The notes under the pieces: generated by a model | The model's input: only the letters and a program-made list of their open reading frames with translations | Databases searched by the model: none | What the model was told of the DNA's origin: nothing | Program-made: the position numbers and the translations under genes | Part shown: positions 6,786 to 13,728 of the stretch, one piece after another | Numbering within the stretch: position 1 is the stretch's first letter | Layout of the letters: each line of letters begins with the position of its first letter | Assembly (NCBI GenBank): GCA_964539925.1 | Contig: CAZILB010000106.1 | Location: 1-13,767 of the forward strand | Length of the DNA stretch: 13,767 nt | Direction of reading: 5' to 3' | From: DP-20 sp964539925 | GTDB taxonomy: Bacteria; Desulfobacterota; Binatia; UBA9968

Positions 6786-7838
6786 ATGCCCAGCCGCAGG
6801 GTCAGCAAAGCCCCCACCAAGACCCAACAGCGCAAAAAAGAACACCTCGAAATTTGCCTCGATACCGCAAGCGTGACCAGCGCAGCCGGCACGGGGCTCG
6901 ACCGCTACCGGTTCGTGCACAATGCTTTGCCCGAGTTGGATATCGACGAACTGGACCTGCGTGTCGAATTTCTTGGCAAGCGGCTCAAATCGCCGATCCT
7001 GATTTCGTCTATGACCGGCGGTTTTGATCTGGCGCGCAAGGTCAATCGTAATCTCGCTGCCGCTGCCGAGCACCTCGGCATCGCCATGGGCGTCGGCTCC
7101 CAGCGCGTTGCCATCGAGGAACCGTCGGCGGCAAGCTCTTTTCAAGTGCGCGACCTGGCACCGGAAATTCTGCTGCTGGGCAATTTGGGAGCGGTGCAGC
7201 TAAACTACGGCTACGGCATCGAGCAATGCCGCAGGGCAGTGGACATGATTGGCGCCGATGGTCTCATATTGCATCTGAACGTCCTGCAAGAGGCGATGCA
7301 GCCCGAGGGCAACCGCAATTTCAGGGGTTTGGCCGCGAAAATCGGTGAAATCTGCCGGCAGTTGGGACTTCCCGTCGTCGCCAAAGAGGTCGGCAACGGC
7401 ATCTCCGCGGAAGCCGCGAAGAGGCTTCACGCCGCCGGCGTTGCGGCTATCGATGTCGCCGGCAGAGGCGGCACCTCATGGTCGGCGGTGGAGGCGCAGC
7501 GGGCGGCGGCGCAGGGGCAGCGGGCGGATAAGACTTTTGCCGAATGGGGGATTCCCACCGAAGAAGCGCTGGTGGCCGTGCGCCGGGATTTGCCCGAAAT
7601 GCCGCTGATCGCGTCCGGCGGCATACGCACGGGTTTGGATATCGCCAAGGCGATCGCCCTTGGCGCCGACATCGCCGCCTTCGGCCAGCCGCTGCTGGCG
7701 CCGGCTTTGGCGTCGGCGGATAAGGTGGTAGAGTTCGTCGGCGGTATATTGCATGAACTCAGGGTTGCCATGCTCTGTGTCGGCGCGGCAAATCTGGCGG
7801 CGTTACGCCAGGCCCCGTTGGTGCGCAATCCGGATTGA
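6786..7838 (+). CDS. fni: Isopentenyl-diphosphate delta-isomerase, type 2 (FMN-dependent)
   Basis: Interconverts IPP and DMAPP using reduced FMN, NAD(P)H and Mg2+. The 350-aa TIM barrel has all the type 2 hallmarks: RKKEHL (16-21), SSMTGG (74-79), GSQR (104-107), HLNVLQE (163-169, with the Gln-Glu pair that binds Mg and substrate), QPEG (172-175), KEVGNG (200-205), GRGGTSW (226-232) and SGGIRTG (277-283, FMN phosphate). Length is typical. It starts 21 bases after ubiX at an ATG with no obvious Shine-Dalgarno, and earlier in-frame starts are blocked by the ubiX end. DMAPP is the source of the DMAP used by UbiX, so adjacency to ubiX and a riboflavin kinase is metabolically coherent. Cytoplasmic. 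Confidence 0.95.
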   Translation: MPSRRVSKAPTKTQQRKKEHLEICLDTASVTSAAGTGLDRYRFVHNALPELDIDELDLRVEFLGKRLKSPILISSMTGGFDLARKVNRNLAAAAEHLGIAMGVGSQRVAIEEPSAASSFQVRDLAPEILLLGNLGAVQLNYGYGIEQCRRAVDMIGADGLILHLNVLQEAMQPEGNRNFRGLAAKIGEICRQLGLPVVAKEVGNGISAEAAKRLHAAGVAAIDVAGRGGTSWSAVEAQRAAAQGQRADKTFAEWGIPTEEALVAVRRDLPEMPLIASGGIRTGLDIAKAIALGADIAAFGQPLLAPALASADKVVEFVGGILHELRVAMLCVGAANLAALRQAPLVRNPD

Positions 7839-7904
7839 TCGGAGCTGTTATTTTAATCAAAGGGCTGTGGCAAGCCTGAGGAATAGTTCAAGCGGGAGAG
7901 AGGC

Positions 7905-8402
7905 ATGTCCGATGCGCTGAAACAGCAAGTGCTCGACTACTTGTCGAGCCACAACACCATGACCCTGGCGACCTGCGGCGGCCAAGCGCCTTGGGCCGCG
8001 ACGGTGTTTTATGCCAACGACGACCTGCGGCTCTATTTCTTTTCCTCGCCCGAGTCGCGCCATTGCCAAAATCTTTCGGCCGATGCGCGCGTTGCCCTGA
8101 CCATTCAAGAAGACTATAAAGACTGGCGCATGATCAAGGGGATTCAACTGGAAGGCAAAGTGGAGATGGTCGACTCGGTGGTTGAAAAAACCAAAGCTCT
8201 GGTGGTCTACGCGCGCAAGTATCCGGAGATTATCAAGCTCTTTACCGATCCCCGAAGCGGCGTGTATCACAAGGCCTTTCTCAAAGTGAAATTCTATGCG
8301 GTCGAGCCCGAACGGCTGTTTTTTATCGACAACGAACAAGGTTTCGGCAAACGTCAAGAGCTGCAATTGCGCAGTCGACCAATAAGCCCAGCCAACGTCT
8401 AA
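7905..8402 (+). CDS. Pyridoxamine 5'-phosphate oxidase-like FMN-binding split-barrel protein
   Basis: 165 aa. The start (HNTMTLATCGGQAPWAATV, residues 16-34) and the strand DLRLYFFSSPESRHCQNL (40-57) are typical of the PNPOx-like split barrel that binds FMN or related flavins as a dimer. RVALTIQEDYKDWRMIKGIQLEG (62-84) follows. Such proteins act as flavin-dependent reductases or oxidases; the substrate cannot be told from sequence, and there is no reason to call this true PdxH. The gene lies 66 bases after fni, with GGGAG (7894-7898) 6 bases before the ATG. It is followed 17 bases later by a second putative split-barrel gene. Confidence 0.8.
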   Translation: MSDALKQQVLDYLSSHNTMTLATCGGQAPWAATVFYANDDLRLYFFSSPESRHCQNLSADARVALTIQEDYKDWRMIKGIQLEGKVEMVDSVVEKTKALVVYARKYPEIIKLFTDPRSGVYHKAFLKVKFYAVEPERLFFIDNEQGFGKRQELQLRSRPISPANV

Positions 8403-8419
8403 TTGTACAAGGATTTTCC

Positions 8420-8896
8420 ATGTCGCAACTTTTGGGAAAAGCACTGACGCCGGAGCTCTTGGAACGGCTGAGCGGAGTGGATATCGAAGCCCAGGAGGGC
8501 AAGATCATCCCGATATTTACCACCGACGAAGCCGGTTGGGCGCACCCGGCGTTGCTGTCGTATTATGAGATCGTCGCAAAAGACCCATCGACTCTCGACA
8601 TGGCCCTGTGGAAGTCGAGCTCGACGGCCAATAACCTCAGGCGCACGGGGAAGGTGACGCTCATGCTTTGCGATAAAGGGGTGAACTACTATCTCAAGGG
8701 CGGCGTGCGAGAATTGCAGTACGAAATGACCGGCGCCGCGCCGGTGTCCCGCTTTCGGGTAGCACTGGAACAGCTGATCGAGGATCAGGAGCCCAACGCC
8801 GAGATTACCACCGGTCTTACCTACCGGCGCATGAGCGCACGCGACCCCAACGATTTTGCGGCAAAGGTTTTTCGCTTGTTGCAAAAGGAGCCATGA
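8420..8896 (+). CDS. Second pyridoxamine 5'-phosphate oxidase-related flavin-binding protein
   Basis: 158 aa. It resembles small 'PNPOx family' proteins with the pattern LLGKAL(T/S)PELLERLSG, IIPIFTTDEAGWAHPALLSYYE (35-56) and ALWKSSSTANNLRRTGKVTLML (73-94), matching the beta-strand order of the split barrel. It shares little obvious sequence with the preceding protein and is not a tandem duplicate. Flavin binding is inferred from family and context, and the substrate is unknown. AAGGA (8409-8413) sits 6 bases before the ATG. The stop overlaps the start of the MacA-like adaptor (ATGA, 8893-8896), so this gene is coupled to the transporter genes. Confidence 0.65.
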   Translation: MSQLLGKALTPELLERLSGVDIEAQEGKIIPIFTTDEAGWAHPALLSYYEIVAKDPSTLDMALWKSSSTANNLRRTGKVTLMLCDKGVNYYLKGGVRELQYEMTGAAPVSRFRVALEQLIEDQEPNAEITTGLTYRRMSARDPNDFAAKVFRLLQKEP

Positions 8897-10191
8897 AGCT
8901 CACGAAGTTTTTCTCGACGATCCTGTTGCTGCTTATCGGCGGCGCCGGCTTTATGTACTGGCGCATGGCCTCGGGCACGACCGAAGCGCCCTTCGTGACC
9001 ATGCCGGTGCAGCGCGGTGGTATCACTCAGGTGGTTTCTTCAACCGGGACCTTGCAGGCGGTCGTTACGGTGCAGGTCGGCAGTCAGGTATCGGGGACCA
9101 TCGATAAGCTTTTCGCCGACTTTAACTCGAAAGTGAAAGCCGGCCAGATCGTGGCGCAACTGAATCAAGACAAATTCAAAGCCGCGGTGGATCAAGCGCG
9201 CGCCAATTTCATCGCCGCGCAGGCCAATCTGGCCAAGGCCAACGTCAGCGTCGAAGACGCGCGGCGAACCTTGGACAGAATGCGTGAACTGCGCAAGCGG
9301 GAGTTGACCGCGCAGAGCGAATTGGACGCGGCGCAAACCGCCTACGACGCCGCGGTCGCTCAACTGGAGGTCAACAAGGCCCAGGTGGCGCAGACCCAGG
9401 CCGCCATCAATCAACAGATGGTGGATCTTAATAATACGGTCATACGCTCCCCTGTGGACGGCGTCGTCATCCAGCGCAACATCGACGTCGGCCAGACGGT
9501 GGCCGCATCGCTGCAGGCGCCGACCCTTTTTACCATCGCCAACGACCTGTCGAGGATGGAAGTCCACACCAACGTGGACGAGGCCGATGTCGGCAACGTC
9601 TGGGAGGGTCAGGAAGTCACGTTTACCGTCGATGCGTTCCCCGCGCGCCGCTTCCGCGGCAAAGTTCACCAAGTGCGCAATGCGCCGATCACGGTGCAGG
9701 GTGTGGTGACGTACAATGCCGTTGTCCGCATTGACAATAAGGATCTGCTGTTAAAACCGGGAATGACCGCCAACGTGCAATTTCTGGTAAGCCGGCAGGA
9801 GGACGTGCTGACGATCCCCAACATGGCCATGCGTTTCCGACCGCCGGATCAAAATGACGAAGCTCAAGAACTGCTGCGCCGTGAAAGAAGCCGGGTGGCC
9901 GCTCCTGTGGGGGCGCGGCGCACGAGTCGCGCGACGGGTGCCCGCGGCGGTGGGGCGGGGGGTCGGGCCACTCGGACTGCGACCATCTATGTGCTCAAGG
10001 ACAACAAGGCTCAACCCGTGGAAATCGAGCTTGGGATTACGGATGGAACGCGCACGGAGGTGCGCGGCGAGGCGCTGAATGATAACGATCACGTGATCAT
10101 TGCAACTTCCAGTGCGGCGTCGTCTGCCGGTCAAAGCGGCATTGCCAATCCGTTCCAACCCCAGCGGACGCGAGGTCCGGGCTTCCGATGA
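8893..10191 (+). CDS. Periplasmic adaptor (membrane fusion) protein, MacA/HlyD type
   Basis: 432-aa adaptor that would link the inner-membrane ABC transporter encoded next to an outer-membrane TolC-like channel. Residues 1-26 are a basic-hydrophobic anchor (KFFSTILLLLIGGAGFMYW). Lipoyl half-motifs lie at about 57-93 (VQVGSQVSGTIDKL) and 182-215 (VIRSPVDGVVIQRNIDVGQ). Between them, residues ~94-180 form an Ala/Gln-rich coiled-coil hairpin, short as in MacA. A beta-barrel (220-300, LLKPGMTANV) and a membrane-proximal domain follow. Residues ~326-361 are a Gly/Arg/Ala-rich insert splitting the last domain. The C-terminus is low-complexity. It overlaps both the upstream flavin-protein gene and the downstream ATPase gene by 4 bases. 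The MacA-type call is firm at family level; cargo is unknown (macrolide, siderophore, peptide or lipid are all possible). Confidence 0.88.
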   Translation: MKLTKFFSTILLLLIGGAGFMYWRMASGTTEAPFVTMPVQRGGITQVVSSTGTLQAVVTVQVGSQVSGTIDKLFADFNSKVKAGQIVAQLNQDKFKAAVDQARANFIAAQANLAKANVSVEDARRTLDRMRELRKRELTAQSELDAAQTAYDAAVAQLEVNKAQVAQTQAAINQQMVDLNNTVIRSPVDGVVIQRNIDVGQTVAASLQAPTLFTIANDLSRMEVHTNVDEADVGNVWEGQEVTFTVDAFPARRFRGKVHQVRNAPITVQGVVTYNAVVRIDNKDLLLKPGMTANVQFLVSRQEDVLTIPNMAMRFRPPDQNDEAQELLRRERSRVAAPVGARRTSRATGARGGGAGGRATRTATIYVLKDNKAQPVEIELGITDGTRTEVRGEALNDNDHVIIATSSAASSAGQSGIANPFQPQRTRGPGFR

Positions 10192-10928
10192 GCGAAGTTA
10201 TTCGCGTCGAAGATTTGCATAAAACGTACCGCATGGGGGACGTGGAGGTACCGGCTCTGCGCGGAGTCGATCTGGTCATCGAACAGGGCGAATTTGTCGC
10301 GATCATGGGCGCCTCCGGTTCCGGCAAATCGACGTTGATGAATATTATCGGATGTCTCGACCGTCCCACTGCGGGGCGGTATTACCTCGAGGGGCAGGAA
10401 GTCAGTTCCCTGTCGCGCGACGAATGGGCGCATATTCGCAACAAGCGCATTGGTTTTGTCTTCCAGGGATTTAATCTCCTGGCGCGGACCAGCGCCCTTG
10501 AAAACGTCGAATTGCCGATGATGTACAACGGTTTGGCGAACCAGCAGCGCCACCAGAGGGCGATCGAAGTGTTGTCGCTGGTGGGGCTGGACAAGCGCTT
10601 GGACCATCTACCGAATCAGCTTTCCGGCGGGCAGCAGCAGCGGGTTGCGATTGCCAGAGCTCTGGTGAATAAGCCGTCTTTGATACTCGCGGACGAGCCC
10701 ACCGGAAATCTCGACTCCGCCACCAGCCATGAAATCATGACTCTGTTCCAAACTCTCAACTCGGAGCAGCAGATAACCATCGTTCTGGTCACCCACGAGC
10801 GTGACATCGCCCAGTACGCACAGCGGCGGGTGATTTTCAAGGACGGCCAAATCGTCGCGGACGAGCGCACCAAGAGTTTCAGCTGGGATAGACCCGCCAA
10901 CCGAAGCGGAGGTCCAGCCGGAGACTGA
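10188..10928 (+). CDS. ABC transporter ATP-binding protein, MacB/LolD family
   Basis: 246-aa nucleotide-binding subunit. Motifs in order: Walker A GASGSGKST (41-49), Q-loop FVFQGFNL (91-98), signature LSGGQQQR (145-152), Walker B LILADEPTGNLD (165-176) and H-loop VTHERD (201-206). The segment RTSALENVELPMMY (100-113) is typical of the MacB/LolD/FtsE group that pairs with FtsX-like permeases. Unlike E. coli MacB, the ATPase is a separate protein from the permease. ATGA overlap with the adaptor gene sets the start. The C-terminal ~25 residues are Ser/Arg/Gly-rich and poorly conserved. Cytoplasmic face of the inner membrane. Confidence 0.93.
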   Translation: MSEVIRVEDLHKTYRMGDVEVPALRGVDLVIEQGEFVAIMGASGSGKSTLMNIIGCLDRPTAGRYYLEGQEVSSLSRDEWAHIRNKRIGFVFQGFNLLARTSALENVELPMMYNGLANQQRHQRAIEVLSLVGLDKRLDHLPNQLSGGQQQRVAIARALVNKPSLILADEPTGNLDSATSHEIMTLFQTLNSEQQITIVLVTHERDIAQYAQRRVIFKDGQIVADERTKSFSWDRPANRSGGPAGD

Positions 10929-11050
10929 CACGCCAACGGTCTCAAGCCAGCAAGAGGTTGTCGCTCTATGCACCCCTTTGGACGGTTCGTTCTTATTTCA
11001 TCCTTGGATTTGCCTCGCTTGCGCTCGGGCGACGAAATCCTGGAGGCGCT

Positions 11051-12265
11051 ATGTGGCTGATGACCTTGCGCATTGCGCTTAAAGCCTTGGCGCGTAACAA
11101 GTTGCGGGCTTTTCTGACCATGCTCGGTATCATCATCGGCGTCGGTGCCGTAATCGCCATGGTGGCTATCGGCGAAGGCGCCAAGTCGACGATTCGCGAG
11201 CAGATCGCCGGGCTGGGCACCAACGTGCTGGTCATCATGCCTGGGACGTCGCACCAAGGCGGCGTGCGCGCCGGCTGGGGCAGCGTCAACACGTTGGTGG
11301 ACGGCGACGCCAGGGCCATTCTTCGCGAAATCCGCGCCGTAGCCTATGTCTCGCCGGTGGTGCGCCGCCCGGAACAACTGGTGGCCGGCAACCTGAACTG
11401 GGGAACGCTTGTGCAGGGTGTGGCACCGGAATTTCAGTTGATTCGCGAATGGCAGGTGGCCGTAGGTCGATATTTGCATGACGGCGACCTGGAAAGCGCG
11501 GCCCGGGTGGCCGTACTGGGCGAGACCGTCGCACGCAACCTGTTCGGCAACGACGATCCCATCGACGCGGTGATCCGGATTCGCAATACTCCCTTTCGCG
11601 TCGTTGGCGTGCTCGCGCCGAAAGGCCAGACCGGCCAAGGCACGGATCAAGACGACACGGTGATGATTCCCTATACGACGATGCAGAAGCGGCTCATGCG
11701 TATCACCTGGCTGCACAGCATCGTGGTGAAAGCGGTGAATGCGGAACGCGTGCCGGAAGCGCAGGAGCAGATCGCCGCGCTCCTGCGCCAGCGCCACCGC
11801 ATTGGCCCGGACCGGGAGGATGACTTCAACGTGCGCAATCTCTCCGACATCGCCGAGGCGGCCACAAGCACCGCGCGCGTGATGGCGGTCTTGCTCGGCA
11901 GCGTCGCGTCGATCTCCCTTCTGGTCGGCGGGATCGGCATCATGAACATCATGCTGGTCTCGGTTACCGAACGGACGCGCGAGATCGGCATCCGCATGGC
12001 CGTGGGCGCGCGCAGCCGCGACATCATGCTGCAATTCCTCGTCGAAGCCGTCGTTATGGCCGCCATCGGCGGCATTATCGGCATCCTGCTCGGCATCGGC
12101 AGTTCCGAGGTGCTGAGGACGTGGGCTCAATGGCCGACGCTCATCGATCCGACGATCGTCGCGGTGGCGTTTCTCTTTTCCGGCGCGGTCGGCGTGTTCT
12201 TCGGTTTCTATCCGGCGAAGAAAGCTGCTCAGCTCGACCCCATCGACGCGCTTAGATACGAATGA
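11051..12265 (+). CDS. ABC transporter permease, MacB/FtsX family
   Basis: 404-aa MacB-type permease with four transmembrane segments: one near residues 20-42 (LTMLGIIIGVGAVIAM), then a large periplasmic MacB_PCD domain (~45-275), then three C-terminal helices (~280-305 with VASISLLVGGIGIMNIML, ~335-357, ~370-392). EIGIRMAVGARSRDIMLQFLVEA (315-337) is the conserved coupling segment. I chose the ATG at 11051 because GGAGG (11042-11046) precedes it and MWLMTLRIALKALARNKLRA is the usual family N-terminus. The frame is open back to a TTG at 10958, but that extension looks non-coding. It probably forms the transporter with the preceding ATPase and adaptor. No TolC-type gene is in the window. A 504-codon antisense frame over this gene is a shadow. 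Confidence 0.92.
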   Translation: MWLMTLRIALKALARNKLRAFLTMLGIIIGVGAVIAMVAIGEGAKSTIREQIAGLGTNVLVIMPGTSHQGGVRAGWGSVNTLVDGDARAILREIRAVAYVSPVVRRPEQLVAGNLNWGTLVQGVAPEFQLIREWQVAVGRYLHDGDLESAARVAVLGETVARNLFGNDDPIDAVIRIRNTPFRVVGVLAPKGQTGQGTDQDDTVMIPYTTMQKRLMRITWLHSIVVKAVNAERVPEAQEQIAALLRQRHRIGPDREDDFNVRNLSDIAEAATSTARVMAVLLGSVASISLLVGGIGIMNIMLVSVTERTREIGIRMAVGARSRDIMLQFLVEAVVMAAIGGIIGILLGIGSSEVLRTWAQWPTLIDPTIVAVAFLFSGAVGVFFGFYPAKKAAQLDPIDALRYE

Positions 12266-12297
12266 AAAAATAGCCCAACGCGGCGGCTGATATTTTT
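12266..12297 (+). terminator. Possible bidirectional terminator after the transporter operon
   Basis: AAAAATA (12266-12272) and TATTTTT (12291-12297) are inverted repeats enclosing a short GC-rich core where GCC (12273) can pair with GGC (12282 or 12285). The run of T at the 3' side fits intrinsic termination of the genes ending at 12265. The GC stem is short and interrupted, so strength is doubtful. Confidence 0.4.
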
Positions 12298-12514
12298 AAG
12301 CATTGCGAGCTCTCGGGCGGCAAGGATCCCAGCCCAGTTTTCACTGCCGATCACCTGCGCCCCCCGTGCATAGTCGCAAGTTCAAGCCAAATAGTCTTTA
12401 GAATTAATAGCTTACGATTGAATTGCGCCTCCTCCGTTATAGGACATCCTAGCTCCCACCTGCAGTCGGTAGCGCTGTATCTGTTTCTAAGTATTCCTCG
12501 GCTAATTTAACGAC

Positions 12515-12544
12515 TCAGCTCTAGGTATGTTGACATAGAGCTGA
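12515..12544 (+). promoter_or_regulatory. Candidate operator: 9-bp inverted repeat enclosing the -35 box
   Basis: TCAGCTCTA (12515-12523) and TAGAGCTGA (12536-12544) are perfect reverse complements separated by 12 bases, and TTGACA (12530-12535) occupies the end of that spacer. A further AGAGCTG half-site lies at 12581-12587. The symmetry and position are those of a repressor site. DndB-family proteins, encoded just downstream, have been reported to regulate dnd transcription (DptB in Salmonella), so autoregulation is a reasonable inference. Confidence 0.5.
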
Positions 12545-12557
12545 TAAATGGTACAAA
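12530..12557 (+). promoter_or_regulatory. Sigma-70-type promoter for dndB
   Basis: A perfect -35 TTGACA (12530-12535) is followed after 16 bases by TACAAA (12552-12557), which matches the TATAAT consensus at four of six positions. Transcription would start near 12563-12565, giving a leader of about 55 bases before the ATG at 12619. This is the best promoter match I found in the window. Confidence 0.55.
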
Positions 12558-12568
12558 ATGAGCTCATT
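12557..12568. promoter_or_regulatory. 12-base perfect palindrome at the predicted dndB transcription start
   Basis: AATGAGCTCATT is an exact palindrome beginning at the last base of the -10 box and covering the likely start site. It shares the GAGCT core with the 9-bp dyad upstream. A protein bound here would block initiation. Confidence 0.45.
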
Positions 12569-12618
12569 GCTATGCGATCGAGAGCTGTAATGATTAACGC
12601 ACCCGGGATACTTTAGAT

Positions 12619-13728
12619 ATGAAACTTTCCTTTCCTGTAATCAGGGGAAACATTGGCGGGCGTCAGTACTTTTCGCTATTGATTCCGCTTTCAGAGATTC
12701 CTCATCTCTTCAAATTCAATGAATGGACAGGCTGTACGCCGGAAATGCAGGCGCAAAGGGTTTTGAATAGGGCGCGGGTTCCGGACATCACGAAGTACAT
12801 CCTCGAAAATCAAGATGGGTTCCTATTTTCATCCATCACCGCCTCCTACTCTTGTCCGGTAAAATTCATCTCTTCAGCCGAGAGTGCCGAAGTTGGCACT
12901 TTAGAGATCGAGCGTGAAAACGTCGAGTTCATTATAAACGATGGCCAGCATCGTTGCGCCGCGATTGCCGCTGCGCTTAAAGAAAATCCTGCGCTGGGGA
13001 GAGAAAAAATTTCAGTCCTCCTTTTTGAAACGGAAAATTACGAACGGCTGCAACAGATGTTCTCAGATTTAAATCGGTTCGTGCAACAGACCTCAAAATC
13101 GCTTGGGATGCTTTACGACCGTCGAGATAACCTTTCCGCGCTCACTATGGAGCTGTCCGAGCAGGTCGACGTATTCCAGGGCATGTTGGAGAAAGAGAAG
13201 GTAACGATTCCCCGAAGGTCTCCCAAGCTTTTTACCATTTCCGCTTTATACGAAGCGAACGAAGAATTGTTGGGTAAAAAAGTCGCAGAACAAGGATCAC
13301 CGGTCTACGCCGAAACTCTCAAGAGAGCGGTCGAATACTGGACCGAGGTTGCAAAAATCATCGATGACTGGAAGAAGGTCAAGAACGGAGAACTAAGCGC
13401 TGCCGACCTTCGTCAAGAGAAAATCAATACTCACGTGGTCGTGCTGCGCGCTCTTGGCGGTGTTGGAAGAACATTGCTCGAAAAATATCCTCAAGGCTGG
13501 CAACAAAAACTCAAGCTTCTGGAACGCATTGATTGGCGAAAGTCTGTCGACAGTAGTGCAAATCCTCTGTGGGACGATGTGTGTATCACAGCGGGCTCGG
13601 TGGTCTCCAACAGGCAGGCACGAGCGGCTACTTTGGCGGTCTTGTTACGGGAAATCGGAGAATCGCCAAACGGCAAAGTGACACACAAGGAATCCGCGGA
13701 GGTGACTAGTGCGCTGGCAGCCCAATAA
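12619..13728 (+). CDS. dndB: DNA sulfur modification protein DndB (DGQHR domain)
   Basis: 369-aa DndB of the DNA phosphorothioation (dnd) system, in which DndA/IscS, DndC, D and E replace a backbone oxygen by sulfur at specific motifs. DndB is non-catalytic for modification and is linked to control of the system. Seen here: FPVIRGNIGGRQYF (5-18), AQRVLNRARVPDITKYIL (45-62), FLFSSITAS (68-76), the hallmark INDGQHRCAAI (106-116) and QQMFSDLNR (145-153). Length is normal. The ATG at 12619 has only a weak GGGA 10 bases upstream, and MKLSFPVIRG is the usual start. Codon use is visibly more A+T-rich than in the upstream genes, consistent with dnd loci often being horizontally acquired. It has its own promoter and palindromes upstream and overlaps the next gene's start. 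Confidence 0.9.
   Translation: MKLSFPVIRGNIGGRQYFSLLIPLSEIPHLFKFNEWTGCTPEMQAQRVLNRARVPDITKYILENQDGFLFSSITASYSCPVKFISSAESAEVGTLEIERENVEFIINDGQHRCAAIAAALKENPALGREKISVLLFETENYERLQQMFSDLNRFVQQTSKSLGMLYDRRDNLSALTMELSEQVDVFQGMLEKEKVTIPRRSPKLFTISALYEANEELLGKKVAEQGSPVYAETLKRAVEYWTEVAKIIDDWKKVKNGELSAADLRQEKINTHVVVLRALGGVGRTLLEKYPQGWQQKLKLLERIDWRKSVDSSANPLWDDVCITAGSVVSNRQARAATLAVLLREIGESPNGKVTHKESAEVTSALAAQ
13698..13705 (+). promoter_or_regulatory. Strong Shine-Dalgarno site inside the end of dndB
   Basis: GGAGGTGA is fully complementary to the 16S rRNA anti-Shine-Dalgarno core. It lies inside the dndB coding sequence and is well placed (6 bases after GGAGG) for the GTG at 13709, which opens a different frame. 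This decides the start of the next gene. Confidence 0.6.

Larger units (their letters stand above)
12298..12618. other. AT-richer intergenic region ahead of dndB, 321 bases
   Basis: No coding frame or RNA gene was seen. Composition shifts from the GC-rich upstream genes to roughly half A+T. The pentamer GAGCT/AGCTC recurs at 12308 (as GAGCTC), 12451, 12518, 12538, 12560 (as GAGCTC) and 12582, more than expected by chance for this length. The last four surround the dndB promoter. I looked for a tRNA end or paired direct repeats that would mark an island attachment site and found none. Confidence 0.5.

Noticed and set aside
10958..11050. Upstream TTG start for the permease
   Set aside because: The added 31 residues are not family-like, while ATG 11051 has a good GGAGG and the expected N-terminal sequence.
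10616..12130. 504-codon open frame on the minus strand
   Set aside because: It lies opposite the ABC ATPase and permease, is rich in His, Asp and Arg, and has no domain signature; a composition shadow.
12298..12515. tRNA remnant or attachment site marking the edge of a dnd island
   Set aside because: A short AGTTCAAGC-like stretch recalls a T-arm, but no cloverleaf or matching direct repeat could be built on either strand.
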